Shown here in pieces: positions 35,354 to 49,500 of a DNA stretch of 64,000 bases. Location of the stretch: the NCBI RefSeq assembly GCF_003286085.1, contig NW_020825351.1, positions 1-64,000 on the forward strand, read 5' to 3'. Below the pieces are notes generated by a model. It searched no databases, was not told where the DNA came from, and saw only the letters and a list, made by a program, of their open reading frames with translations. Each line of letters opens with the position of its first letter. Position 1 is the first letter of the stretch. The stretch is from Drosophila persimilis (taxonomy: Eukaryota > Arthropoda > Insecta > Diptera > Drosophilidae). A program made the position numbers and the translations under genes.

Positions 35354-38300
35354 GCCATGAAAAGTGTCCTGGTAATGACAGAATTATGGGATGTAGTCTG
35401 TGGAAAAGGCAGTGGAGGAGATGCCGCAGCTGTCGAGAAATGGAATAAATTGGATCAGAAAGCAATGGCGTACATAACCTTAAATGTTAAGGCATCGCAG
35501 TTTGTGCACATAAAGACGTGCGAAACATCAGAAGCCATATGGAAAAAATTAAAGGAACTGCACATGCCAAAAGGCCCCATCCAAAAGGTGCAACTTTATC
35601 AAAAACTTATTCGACTAAATATGCAGCAGGGCGATGATGTGTCCGCCTATGTCAATTCTTTTGTAGAGACAATTGAAAAATTGGCGGAACTGGACATAAA
35701 ACTCCACGATGAGCTAAAAGTCATCATGTTATTGAGCAGTTTGCCCGAATCTTGGGAAAATTTTGTAGTCGCGATTGAAACGCGTGACGAGCTGCCAAAA
35801 TTTGAAGCTCTTAAAGTAAAAATGCTGGAAGAAGGCACCAGAAAACAGGAGAAGGCTGAGCGCGAAAATCATTCGGCCACACAAGCAGTATACACACATA
35901 CACAGCGCAGATCGCGAGAAAACGAGAATGTCGAGAATAACGGAACCAAGAACGACGGGAACACAGGCGTAAAGCAACAATTCAAGGGAAAATGTTTCAA
36001 ATGTGAAAAAACTGGTCATCGAGCAAGCGAGTGGAGATCTAAGAAAAAGTGTAGCAAAACAAATGGACAAAGAGAACAGGCAAGCAGTTTAATGCACTGT
36101 TTTGTCGGAGAGCAGCAAAAGAGAGTTTGGTGCGTAGATAGTGTTGCGATCGCAGCATGTTCCTAAACTATGTCGAGAAGGAAACATCGATAATGTTGGC
36201 TACAAATAAGTTCGTCTCATCACCCGGATCTGGTAATGTTAAAATTCTGGGTGAAAATATTTTAATAAACTTGCAAAATGTGTTATACGTCCCCGAATTA
36301 CACATGAATTTTTTCTCAGTGAGCACAGCAGCTAAATTCGAGAATTCTACTACATTTATTGGAAAAGTGGCACTGATTAAAAATAAAAAAGGAGAAACAA
36401 TAATAAAAGCCAAGCAAGAAAACAATTTGTATGTGTACAAACAGTGCTCAGAAAAAAGTGCAGTTTATATGTTGAACACAATTTCTCCTGCAATGAATTG
36501 GCATAATAGGTTTGGCCACCTTAATTTCCAAGATTTAAAACAGTTGAACGATAAACAGCTTGTTCATGGCATGAACTTTGAAAATGTGAAAATGGAAATC
36601 AATTGTGATACATGTAACAGAGCAAAAATATGTGCATTGCCGTTTCAACAGAAGTTAAATCGTACAACGGAGCAAGTACTTGAGCTAGTGCATACAGATG
36701 TATGTGGCCCAATGAATGTAAAATCGATCGGCGGCAATCGCTATTTTGTGACATTTATTGATGACTACTCGCGCAAGATATTTGTATACATTATGCACGC
36801 AAAAAGCCAAGTTTTCGAAAAATTCAAAATGTTCAAAAGTTTTGTGGAATGCCAAACGGGCAACAAAATAAAGGCTGTGCGCAGCGATAATGGCACAGAG
36901 TATGTAAATAAGGAATTTTCTGGTTTTTTGAACGAGTGCGGTATACAAAGGCAACTGACGGTTCCCTACACCCCTCAGCAAAACGGTGTAGCCGAGAGAG
37001 CCAATCGAACAATTGTAGAGATGGCAAAAAGTATGCTAATCCATGCAAAGCTGGAGGAGTTCTTGTGGGCAGAGGCTGTTACCACGGCAGTTTACTTGCG
37101 AAATAGATGTCCCACAAAAGCCTTAAGTGGCGGTACACCATTCGAAGCCTGGAAAGGACGCAAGCCATCAGTAAAACACCTGCGAGTATTCGGATCTCGC
37201 GCATTTGCTTTGGATAAGACCAGAAGAAGCAAATTCCAGGCAAAAGGCAAAGAATACATTTTTGTCGGCTACTCCTTTACAGCAAAAGCTTACCGCCTGT
37301 ACGATCGAGAGAACCGTACAATAATTGAAAGGCGTGATGTGAAATTTATAGAAGGTGAGATTGACACAAAAAGCATTGAGAATTGTGGTATTTCAGATCG
37401 AAATGACGATTTCATGACTAATATACTCCGCCTTGAGTCAATTAAAGTTCCTGATCAACACTCATATGCACCTTTAATGCAAATTCCAGCAGTGACTCCA
37501 GCGAAGTGGAGGAGGAGTTTTTGAGCGCAAGTGAACCTGACGACAATTCCGTGAGTGGTCAAGAGGTGCCACCACAAGAGAATGTAGTACAGCGTGGGCG
37601 TGGCAGACCAAAAATCATCCGCAGCGGTCAACCTGGGCGACCGAAAAAGCAGTACCAGGCAGTGCTCAATAGTTTCCTAAATCAGATGGATGACACTGAG
37701 ACACCGCAGTCAGTTGCTGAAGCATTGCAAGGCGATCATTCTCAAAATTGGAAAGAATCAATGCAAACGGAATACGACGCTCTACAGGAAAATAACACGT
37801 GGTCATTGTGTGAACTCCCTCCAGGACAAAAAGCCATTGGTTCCAAATGGGTTTTTCGAATTAAGAGAAACAAGGATGGTCTCATCGAGAAGTTCAAATC
37901 TCGATTGGTTGCTCAAGGCTGTGGGCAACAATTTGGAGTAAATTATTGGGAAACGTTTTCACCTGTAATTCGGTACGAGACCATTCGCATGTTGTTCGCA
38001 ATTGCTGCAGAAAAACAGCTGTATATGCATCAAGTAGATATATCAAATGCTTACCTGAACAGTAAACTCCATGAGACTGTGTACATGAGGCAGCCTCAGA
38101 ATTTTGTCGACAAGCATCATCCAGAAAAAGTTCTAAAGCTGCGTAAAGCACTTTATGGACTCAAGCAATCCGGGCGAGTATGGAACAAAACGCTCGACGA
38201 GGTATTGTCTACCATGGGCTTCAAGAGATGTAAGAACGAGGCATGCTTGTACGTCAAGAAAGATGAGCAAACATACAGCTATATTGCAGTCTACGTCGAC

Positions 38301-39257
38301 GATTTAATTATCGCATGTCCAAACAAAAATGACATAGCCGTAATTAAGAAGAAGATCGCATCAAACTTCAAGATGCACGATGGCGGCCCCATAAACTTTT
38401 TCCTAGGAATGGAAATTGAGCGAGACGGTGAACAGGGTTCGATTTCGTTTTGCCAGAAATCGCATATTCAAGGACTATTGGACACGTATGGCATGAGCAA
38501 GTGCCGTCCAGTCAGCACACCGCTCGACCCGGGCTATCAAGTTGGCTGCATTGATAATAATTGTGTCAAGGTAAATGTAACACAATATCAGTCATTAATT
38601 GGTTCCCTTATGTATTTAGCAGTCTTGAGCCGACCGGACATTTTGCACGCAGTAAGCAAACTGTCGCAACGAAATACTGATCCCCATGCAGAACACGAGA
38701 CGGCTGCAAAACACATTCTAAGGTATCTGGCTGGTACGAAGAATTTGGGCATCTCATACCGCAAGTGTGGTGAACCAGTAAGAGGTTTCGCTGATGCTGA
38801 CTGGGCCAATGACAGGCTCGATAGAAGATCTTATAGTGGATACGCATTCTTCCTAGCAGGCAGTGCTTTTTCTTGGACTTCAACTAAGCAAAGTGTTGTC
38901 GCGTTGAGCAGCACTGAAGCTGAATACATAGCACTATCTATGGCTGCTAAAGAGGCTATTTATTTACGAAGACTTCTCGACGAGATTGGTTGGTCAACTG
39001 TTACAGAGCCTTTAACCATCTATGGCGACAACATCAGTTCGCAACATATTGCTCAAAATCCGGTACATCACAAACGCACGAAGCACATTGATATTAAGTA
39101 TCATTTTGTTCGCGAAAAAGTAGAATGTAATGAAATTATACTAGAATACGTATCGACAAACGGCAATGTTGCAGATCTACTAACAAAATGTTTAAGCACG
39201 AAAAAACACGACGACTTTGTTAAATTACTTGGAATGACAAAGTTAAACATGCGGTAG
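35354..39257 (+). pseudogene. gag-pol: Gag-Pol of copia-like A, copy 1, two frameshifting deletions
   Basis: Continuation of A after the nested element. The first frame (to 36166) has the Gag core and a zinc knuckle whose last Cys is replaced by Trp (ASEW where copy 2 has ASEC). A 19-bp deletion at 36143/36144 removes the protease motif DSGAT seen in copy 2. The second frame (36157-37524) has the integrase Asp-Asp-Glu residues (HTDVCGPM, RSDNGTEY, AERANRT). A 10-bp deletion at 37478/37479 breaks it. The third frame (37506-39257) has reverse transcriptase (YVDDLIIA) and RNase H (FADADWAND), ending at 39257. Both deletions are flanked by short direct repeats. The loss of the protease site makes this copy non-functional. 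Confidence 0.94.
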
Positions 39258-39283
39258 TTAGTTTAAAATGATAATATGTAGCT

Positions 39284-39293
39284 TAAGAAGAAG
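39284..39293 (+). other. Polypurine tract of copia-like A, copy 1
   Basis: AAGAAGAAG, nearly all purine, lies directly before the 3' LTR. An identical tract precedes 58819 in copy 2. Confidence 0.75.
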
Positions 39294-39500
39294 TGTTAAA
39301 AATGTAATCGATACTATTGTTTGAATAAGCAACAATTATCTGGCAACACTGTATTGTATCGTGCTCATAATGTATATACCACTTTACTCACTCTCAAATA
39401 AACGTTTAACCGAACCACTACGTGTCTCTTGTATCAGCTCCGTTTTATATATCGCTTATATATAGAACGGTAAACTAAAACGGTACAATTATATCCAACA
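39294..39500 (+). repeat. 3' LTR of copia-like A, copy 1
   Basis: 207 bp, TGTTAAAAATG to CCAACA, followed by the duplicated CTATC and the remainder of the interrupted satellite monomer. Confidence 0.95.
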
Positions 39501-42500
39501 CTATCACTTCAAAATTATTCATATATATTAAGAAACATATATATACGCATATAAAATATACAGACATTGCCGGCAAAGTATATTCCCCATATCATATGAA
39601 ATAAATTAATAATTTTTCATTATAAAATTTTCATATGAAATATACTATGCACGAGACTACCACTCCCTATATAGGTTTTCTGCCACGCTTTCCGCAAATC
39701 GGGTATTTTTACTTGAGACTGCCTCTTAACAATAGTTACTTTTCGTATTTTAATACAAAATACTATACTATCACTTCAAAATTATTCATATATATTAAGA
39801 AACATATATGTATATACACATATAAAATATACAGACATTGCCGGCTAAGTATATTCCCCATATCATATGAAATAAATTAATAATTTTTCATTATAAAATT
39901 TTCATATGAAATATACTATCCACGAGACTACCACCCCCTATATATGTTTTCTGCCACGCTTTCCGCAAATCGGGTATTTTTACTTGAGAGTGCTTCTTAA
40001 AAATAGTTTCTTTTCGTATTTTAATACCAAATACTAAAGGGTAATGATTCATATACATTAAGAAACATATATATACACATATAAAATATACAGACATTGC
40101 CGGCTAAGTATATTCCCCATATCATATGAAATAAATTAATAATTTTTCATTATAAAATTTTCATATGAAATATACTATGCACGAGACTACCACTCCCTAT
40201 ATAGGTTTTCTGCCACGCTTTCCGCAAATCGGGTATTTTTACTTGAGAGTGATTCTTAAAAATAGTTTCTTTTCGTATTTTAATACCAAATACTATACTA
40301 TCACTTCTAAATTATTCATATATATTAAGAAACATATATATACACATATAAAATATACAGACATTGCCGGCTAAGTATATTCCCCATATCATATGAAATA
40401 AATTAATAATTTTTCATTATAAAATTTTCATATGAAATATACTATGCACGAGACTACCACTCCCTATATAGGTTTTCTGCCACGCTTTCCGCAAATCGGG
40501 TATTTTTACTTGAGAGTGCTTCTTAACAATAGTTTATTTTTGTATTTTAATACAAAATACTATAGGGTAATGATTCATATACATTAAGAAACATATATAT
40601 ACGCATATAAAATATACAGACATTGCCGGCTAAATATATTCCCCAAATCATATGAAATAAATTAATAATTTTTCATTATAAAATTTTCATATGAAATATA
40701 CTATGCACGAGACTACCACCCCCTATATAGGTTTTCTGCCACGCTTTCCGCAAATCGGGTATTTTTACTTGAGAGTGCCTCTTAACAATAGTTACTTTTC
40801 TTATTTTAATACAACATACTATACTATCACTTCAAAAGTATTCATATATATTAAGAAACATATATATACACATATAAAATATACAGACATTGCCGGCTAA
40901 GTATATTCCCCAAATCATATGAAATAAATTAATAATTTTTTATTATAAAATTTTCATATGAAATATACTATGCACGAGACTACCACTCCCTACATAGGTT
41001 TTCTGCCACGCTTTCCGCAAATCGGGTATTTTTACTTGAGAGTGATTCTTAAAAATAGTTTCTTTTCGTATTTTAATACAAAATACTATACTATCACTTC
41101 AAAATTATTCATATATATTAAGAAACATATATATACGCATATAAAATATACAGACATTACCGGCTAGGTATATTACCCATATCATATGAAATAAATTAAT
41201 AATTTTTCATTATAAAATTTTCATATGAAATATACTATGCACGAGACTACCACCCCCTATATAGGTTTTCTGCCATGCTTTCCGCAAATCGGGTATTTTT
41301 ACTTGAGAGTGCCTCTTAACAATAGTTACTTTTCGTATTTTAATACAAAATACTATACTATCACTTCAAAATTATTCATATATATTAAGAAACATATATA
41401 TACGCATATAAAATATACAGACATTGCCGACTAAGTATATTCCCCATATCATATGAAATAAATTAATAATTTTTCATTATAAAATTTTCATATGAAATAT
41501 ACTATCCACGAGACTACCACCCCCTATATAGGTTTTCTGCCACGCTTTCCGCAAATCGGGTATTTTTACTTGAGAGTGCTTCTTAAAAATAGTTTCTTTT
41601 CGTATTTTAATACCAAATACTATAGGGTAATGATTCATATACATTAAGAAACATATATATACACATATAAAATATACAGACATTGCCGGCTAAGTATATT
41701 CCCCATATCATATGAAATAAATTAATAATTTTTCATTATAAAATTTTCATATGAAATATACTATGCACGAGACTACCACTCCCTATATAGGTTTTCTGCC
41801 ACGCTTTCCGCAAATCGGGTATTTTTACTTGAGAGTGCTTCTTAAAAATAGTTTCTTTTCGTATTTTAATACCAAATACTATACTATCACTTCAAAATTA
41901 TTCATATATATTAAGAAACATATATATACACATATAAAATATACAGACATTGCCGGCTAAGTATATTCCCCATATCATATGAAATAAATTAATAATTTTT
42001 CATTATAAAATTTTCATATGAAATATACTATGCTACGAGCACTACCACCCCCTATATAGGTTTTCTGCCACGCTTTCCGCAAATCGGGTATTTTTACTTG
42101 AGAGTGCTTCTTAACAATAGTTTCTTTTCGTATTTTAATACAAAATACTAATTATTCATATATTAAGAAACATATATATACGCATATAAAATATACAGAC
42201 ATTGCCGGCTAAGTATATTCCCCATAATCATATGAAATAAATTAATAATTTTTCATTATAAAATTTTCATATGAAATATACTATGCACGAGACTACCACT
42301 CCCTATATAGGTTTTCTGCCACGCTTTCCGCAAATCGGGTATTTTTACTTGAGAGTGCCTCTTAACAATAGTTACTTTTCGTATTTTAATACAAAATACT
42401 ATACTATCACTTCAAAATTATTCATATATATTAAGAAACATATATATATGCATATAAAATATACAGACATTGCCGGCTAAGTATATTCCCCATATCATAT

Positions 42501-45500
42501 GAAATAAACTAATAATTTTTCATTATAAAATTTTCATATGAAATATACTATGCACGAGACTACCACTCCCTATATAGGTTTTCTGCCACGCTTTCCGCAA
42601 ATCGGGTATTTTTACTTGAGAGTGATTCTTAAAAATAGTTTCTTATCGTATTTTAATACCAAATACTATACTATCACTTCAAAATTATTCATATATATTA
42701 AGAAACATATATATACTTATATAAAATATACAGACATTGCCGGCTAAGTATATTCCCCATATCATATGAAATAAATTAATAATTTTTCATTATAAAATTT
42801 TCATATGAAATATACTATGCACGAGACTACCACTCCCTATATAGGTTTTCTGCCACGCTTTCCGCAAATCGGGTATTTTTACTTGAGAGTGCTTCTTAAC
42901 AATAGTTTCTTTTTGTATTTTAATACAAAATACTATAGGGTAATGATTCATACACATTAAGAAACATATATATACGCATATAAAATATACAGACATTTCC
43001 GGCTAAATATATTCCCCAAATCATATGAAATAAATTAATAATTTTTCATTATAAAATTTTCATATGAAATATACTTTGCACGAGACTAGCACTCCCTATA
43101 TAGGTTTTCTGCCACGCTTTCCGCAAATCGGGTATTTTTACTTGAGAGTGATTCTTAAAAATAGTTTCTTTTCGTATTTTAATACCAAATACTATACTAT
43201 CACTTCAAAATTATTCATATATAGTAAGAAACATATATATACGCATATAAAATATACAGACATTGCCGGCTAAGTATATTCCCCATATCATATGAAATAA
43301 ATTAATAATTTTTCATTATAAAATTTTCATATGAAATATACTATGCACGAGACTACCACTCCCTATATAGGTTTTCTGCCACGCTTTCCGCAAATCGGGT
43401 ATTTTTACTTGAGAGTGCTTCTTAAAAATAGTTTCTTTTCGTATTTTAATACAAAATACTATACTATCACTTCAAAATTATTCATATATATTAAGAAACA
43501 TATATATACACATATAAAATATACAGACATTGCCGGCTAAGTATATTCCCCATATCATATGAAATAAATTAATAATTTTTCATTATAAAATTTTCATATG
43601 AAATATACTATGCACGAGACTACCACCCCCTATATAGGTTTTCTGCCACGCTTTCCGCAAATCGGGTATTTTTACTTGAGAGTGATTCTTAAAAATAGTT
43701 TCTTTTCGTATTTTAATACCAAATACTATACTATCACTTCAAAATTATTCATATATATTAAGAAACATATATATACACATATAAAATATACAGACATTGC
43801 CGGCTAAGTATATTCCCCATATCATATGAAATAAATTAATAATTTTTCATTATAAAATTTTCATATGAAATATACTATGCACGAGACTACCACTCCCTAT
43901 ATAGGTTTTCTGCCACGCTTTCCGCAAATCGGGTATTTTTACTTGAGAGTGCTTCTTAACAATAGTTTCTTTTCGTATTTTAATACAAAATACTATAGGG
44001 TAATGATTCATATACATTAAGAAACATATATATACGCATATAAAATATACAGACATTGCCGGCTAAATATATTCCCCAAATCATATGAAATAAATTAATA
44101 ATTTTTCATTATAAAATTTTCATATGAAATATACTATGCACGAGACTACCACTCCCCTATATAGGTTTTCTGCCACGCTTTCCGCAAATCGGGTATTTTT
44201 ACTTGAGAGTGCCTCTTAACAATAGTTACTTTTCTTATTTTAATACAACATACTATACTATCACTTCAAAAGTATTCATATATATTAAGAAACATATATA
44301 TACACATATAAAATATACAGACATTGCCGGCTAAGTATTATCCCCATATCATATGAAATAAATTAATAATTTTTCATTATAAAATTTTCATATGAAATAT
44401 ACTATGCACGAGACTACCACTCCCTATATAGGTTTTCTGCCACGCTTTCCGCAAATCGGGTATTTTTACTTGAGAGTGCTTCTTAAAAATAGTTTCTTTT
44501 CGTATTTTAATACAAAATACTATACTATCACTTCAAAATTATTCATATATATTAAGAAACATATATATACGCATATAAAATATACAGACATTGCCGGCTA
44601 AGTATATTCCCCATATCATATGAAATAAATTAATAATTTTTCATTATAAAATTTTCATATGAAATATACTATGCACGAGACTACCACTCCCCTATATAGG
44701 TTTTCTGCCACGCTTTCCGCAAATCGGGTATTTTTACTTGAGAGTGCCTCTTAACAATAGTTACTTTTCGTATTTTAATACAAAATACTATACTATCACT
44801 TCAAAATTATTCATATATATTAAGAAACATATATATACGCATATAAAATATACAGACATTGCCGGCTAAGTATATTCCCCATATCATATGAAATAAATTA
44901 ATAATTTTTCATTATAAAATTTTCATATGAAATATACTATGCCACGAGACTACCACCCCCTATATAGGTTTTCTGCCACGCTTTCCGCAAATCGGGTATT
45001 TTTACTTGAGAGTGCTTCTTAAAAATAGTTTCTTTTCGTATTTTAATACCAAATACTATAGGGTAATGATTCATATACATTAAGAAACATATATATACAC
45101 ATATAAAATATACAGACATTGCCGGCTAAGTATATTCCCCATATCATATGAAATAAATTAATAATTTTTCATTATAAAATTTTCATATGAAATATACTAT
45201 GCACGAGACTACCACTCCCTATATAGGTTTTCTGCCACGCTTTCCGCAAATCGGGTATTTTTACTTGAGAGTGATTCTTAAAAATAGTTTCTTTTCGTAT
45301 TTTAATACCAAATACTATACTATCACTTCAAAATTATTCATATATATTAAGAAACATATATATACACATATAAAATATACAGACATTGCCGGCTAAGTAT
45401 ATTCCCCATATCATATGAAATAAATTAATAATTTTTCATTATAAAATTTTCATATGAAATATACTATGCACGAGACTACCACTCCCTATATAGGTTTTCT

Positions 45501-45858
45501 GCCACGCTTTCCGCAAATCGGGTATTTTTACTTGAGATTGCTTCTTAACAATAGTTTCTTTTTGTATTTTAATACAAAATACTATACTATCACTTCAAAA
45601 TTATTCATATATATTAAGAAACATATATATACACTTATAAAATATACAGACATTGCCGGCTAAGTATATTCCCCATATCATATGAAATAAATTAATAATT
45701 TTTCATTATAAAATTTTCATATGAAATATACTATGCACGAGACTACCACCCCCTATATAGGTTTTCTGCCACGCTTTCCGCAAATCGGGTATTTTTACTT
45801 GAGAGTGCCTCTTAACAATAGTTACTTTTCGTATTTTAATACAAAATACTATACTATC
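39501..45858 (+). repeat. Satellite array 3: about 24 monomers, heterogeneous
   Basis: The same 267-bp family continues, with many more variants than array 1. These include a shortened type in which ACTATCACTTCAAAATT is replaced by AGGGTAATG (for example near 40034, 40563, 41624, 42939, 43996 and 45059). Others are GATTCTTAAAAATAG, CTTATTTTAATACAACATAC and ACCGGCTAGG. Some monomers have single-base gains (near 42033, 44155, 44690). It separates the two copia nests. Confidence 0.96.
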
Positions 45859-46065
45859 TGTTAAAAATGTAATCGATACTATTGTTTGAATAAGCAACAA
45901 TTATCTGGCAACACTGTATTGTATCGTGCTCATAATGTATATACCACTTTACTCACTCTCAAATAAACGTTTAACCGAACCACTACGTGTCTCTTGTATC
46001 AGCTCCGTTTTATATATCGCTTATATATAGAACGGTAAACTAAAACGGTACAATTATATCCAACA
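45859..46065 (+). repeat. 5' LTR of copia-like A, copy 2
   Basis: 207 bp, with no difference noticed from 58819-59025. It has ACACTG where the copy 1 5' LTR has ACACGG. Confidence 0.95.
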
Positions 46066-46067
46066 TT

Positions 46068-46081
46068 GGTTATGGGCCCAG
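46068..46081 (+). other. Primer-binding site of copia-like A, copy 2
   Basis: GGTTATGGGCCCAG, matching the initiator tRNA-Met anticodon arm as in copy 1. Confidence 0.87.
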
Positions 46082-46190
46082 AGTTCGTTGTTTCGGCTTA
46101 ATAACAGACTAAAAAGCGTCTGGGTTTGAGTGTCGGTTGTGCTAAATTGTCAACAGTTATTTTGTGCATACACGCGGAACAATTAGCAAC

Positions 46191-46255
46191 ATGAATTTGT
46201 CAAATCAAATCGAAAAACTTGATGAGGGCAATTACAGTGTATGGCATATGGCCAT
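46191..46255 (+). pseudogene. gag: Gag N-terminal fragment of copia-like A, copy 2
   Basis: Same 21-codon start as at 30361, cut by element B after GCCAT. The remainder of the frame begins at 54850. Confidence 0.85.
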
Positions 46256-46459
46256 TGTTAAAGTTATTTTATTTGTAAGACAGCAGAATATCAGTATACA
46301 GAATTATATGTGCTTCCGAGTAACATACGCAAGAGAGAGACACCGAAAAGGGAACATCGATATACAGAACATCGATATGAGAACATCGATATGCAGCAGG
46401 GCACATGCGCAGTGTTGTTACAGATCAATATCTAATTATCGTGGCGGTCACTTTGAACA
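46256..46459 (-). repeat. 3' LTR of copia-like B, copy 2
   Basis: 204 bp, with no difference noticed from 54646-54849. Carries the triple CGATA cluster. The polypurine tract GAGGAGGAG (minus strand) follows at 46460-46468. Confidence 0.94.
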
Positions 46460-46517
46460 CTCCTCCTCAACACAACGCATGTTTACAAACTTTAAATATA
46501 CTTAACATGTCAAGCAC

Positions 46518-49500
46518 TTATAAACGATCTTTTAAACCAAATGCGAATACAAATTTATGGTGCTTAACCTTGGCTAAGTTCTTTGTGAGGACATCTGCTA
46601 TCATCTCATCGGTTGGCAGATATGCAATGTTGACTTCACCTCTCTTGAGAACCTCTCGAATATGATGTATCTTGACGTCGATGTGCTTTGTACGTGCATG
46701 AAACATGGGGTTTCTAGCAAGCTGCTGTGCTCCAATGTTGTCGCCGTACATCTGAATAGCTGACTCCTTGGATATCAGCTTTAAGTCAATCAGTAGGCTG
46801 CGAAAGTATATCGCCTCTTTTGCTGCAGATGATAAGGCTATGTACTCTGCCTCCGTGGAACTGAGGGCAACCGTCGATTGCTTTCTTGACTCCCAAGAAA
46901 CCGCTCCTCCTGCCAACATGCATACATAGCCAGTGAATGACTTTCGGTTCGTCATATCACTTGCCCAATCTGCATCAACAAAACACTCAATTGCCTTTCC
47001 TTGCTTTGTGTAGCATATCTCCCAGTCGATAGTTTTTGCCAAATATCGAAGGATGTGCTTGGCTGCCGCTTCATGCTCGGAATGAGGATCCTTGTTACGT
47101 TGTGCTAATTTGTTCACCGAATGCGCAATGTCTGGACGAGTCATAACAGCAAGATAAGATAACTCTCCAATTAGCTTTTGGAACGATGTGATGTCGACCC
47201 TGCGGCAATCCTCTTTGTTGCATTGCCACCTGGTAACCAGCTTCAAGAGGCGTGGACGTCTGTCGACAATCTTTCAAATTGTACTGTTCGAGCAACTCTC
47301 TAATATATTTCCGTTGGCTGATTGAAATCGCACCCGTACTGCCTTCACGTTTCACCTCAATACCTAAAAAGTATTGCATAGGCCCGATGTCAACCACATC
47401 AAATTCTGCTGCGATCTTTATCTTGATATCAGATATATCATCTAGGTCCTTACACGCCAAAATAATGTCATCTACGTAGACAGCTATTAGACACATATTT
47501 TTACCTGGCTTACGATACAGACAGGGTTCGTTGACAGTCGGTATAAAACCAATGCGTCTCAGCGTTGCATCCAACGTAGAGTTCCACACTCTTCCTGATT
47601 GTTTTAGGCCATATATACTTTTGTGAAGCCTCAAAACGTGATTTGGGTGAACTTCGCTGATGAAGCCCTCAGGTTGTCTCATAAAAACCTCATCTTCCAA
47701 TTCGCCGTTGAGATACGCCGTGACAACATCCATTTGATGTAGGTGGAGACCATGTTCGACTGCAAGTGCAATTATCAACCTGATAGTTGCGTGGCGTACA
47801 ACTGGTGCAAATGTTTCCTTGTAGTCGATCCCGTAGCGTTGGCTACAACCTTTCGCCACCAGACGTGATTTGAGCCTGTTCACGCTTCCATCCGGATTGG
47901 ACTTAACTGCGTAAACCCATCTGCATCCAATGGACTTTTTCCCGCTAGGCAATTTAGTAAGCGACCACGTGCCGTTCTTCACGAGAGATTCGTACTCGTC
48001 CTTCATTGATGCTTTCCATATCTCGCCTTCAGTAGACCGTTCAGCTTGTGCGTAGTTTTGTGGAACTTGTACGTCTGCTGCCAGTATCGCATTGAGCATA
48101 TGATACTGCTTCCTTGGTCGTCCTGGTTTGCCCGTCCGTACTATGGTTGGGCGTCCTGGTCCTCTTATTGGTTCTGGAATTACAAGAATGTCATTACTAG
48201 ACCTAATCTCCTCCTGATTTTCTGGCTCATTTTCTGGATCTTTAAATTGCTCGCTATCCATTTCGGGTTCAGCGTTCTGGTTTTGTTGAACCTCAATTGA
48301 TGCTATGTCATTGGAACATGATGCATCTAGTTTGCCCCCTTCAGGTTCTACAAAAATGACATCCCTACTCTCTACGAGTTTCCTGGTTTCTTTACTGACC
48401 AAACGGTATGCTTTGGCCGTATCCGAGTAGCCCACCATTATATACTCTAAGCCTTTCTGTGCGAACTTTGATTTCTTTGTTTTATCTAGAGCTATCGCTA
48501 CTGAGCCAAAAACTCTTAAATGCGATACCACTGGCTTTCGACCTGTCCATATTTCAAAAGGTGTCACCCCGCTCAAGCAGCTGCTTGCCACTCTATTTCG
48601 CAAATACGTGGCAGTTCGAATCGCTTCTGCCCAATAGCATTCACTCAACCCAGCATGCAGCAGCATACTTCTTGCCATTTCTACCAATGTTCTGTTGGCC
48701 CTTTCTGCAACTCCGTTTTGTTGAGGTGTATATGGCACTGTTAAGTTTCGCTTTATTCCATTTTGGTTTAGGTAATTGTCAAAAACGTTTGATATGTATT
48801 CTCGGCCATTGTCGCTTCGTAAAACCTTGACTTTTCTCCCAGTTTGGCACTCAACTTGACTTTTAAATTCTTTAAAAGCCTCGAAAACCTGATCTTTGGT
48901 TTTTAGGAAACTTACTGATACATATCTTGAACAATCATCAATAAATGTGGCGAAATATCGATTGCCTCCCATTGACTGCTTTTGCATTGGACCGCATACA
49001 TCAGTATGTATTAAGTCTAGAACGCCCTTTGACCTGTTTGTGCTCGATTGAAATGGTTGCACGCAAATTTTACTTTTTGCGCATGTTGCACACACTTGTT
49101 TTGGCTTGTATATGCCCTTGAGACCTATTACCATCTCCTTGTTAACCATTTCCTTTAATGCGTCAAAATGTACATGTCCGAACCTATTGTGCCATTTGAA
49201 TGCATCTGCCTCAACATTTACAATGTTCATACACTTTTCCTGATTGTCCTGAACCATAAACAATCCATTTTCCAGATGTGCCTTTATAACTATTTTTCCG
49301 TTTTCAAAAATCATCGCTTGATTTTTCTCAAACACAACTTTTTTTCCATGTTTTAATAGTTTTGTGACCGATATAAAATTGTACTGCAAATCTGGTACCA
49401 AGATAACATTTTCCATCGTAACGGATCTATCACCGAACTTTACTTGAACAGTTCCATGCCCTTCAGCAATAAGTGATTTACCGCCGGCTAAAAATACTTT

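Larger units (their letters stand above)
30029..39500 (+). mobile_element. Copia-like LTR retrotransposon A, copy 1 (interrupted by element B)
   Basis: 207-bp LTRs at 30029-30235 and 39294-39500 bracket gag-pol in Ty1/copia order (PR-INT-RT-RH). The target duplication is CTATC (30024-30028 and 39501-39505) within a satellite monomer. Element B (30426-35353) splits gag. Without B and its duplicated GCCAT, the element would be about 4.5 kb. Its gag-pol frame also has two frameshifting deletions, so this copy is dead. Confidence 0.96.

Noticed and set aside
40555-40575. AGGGTAAT in shortened monomers as part of an I-SceI-like homing site
   Set aside because: Only the last eight bases of the known site are shared, and no homing endonuclease gene is present.
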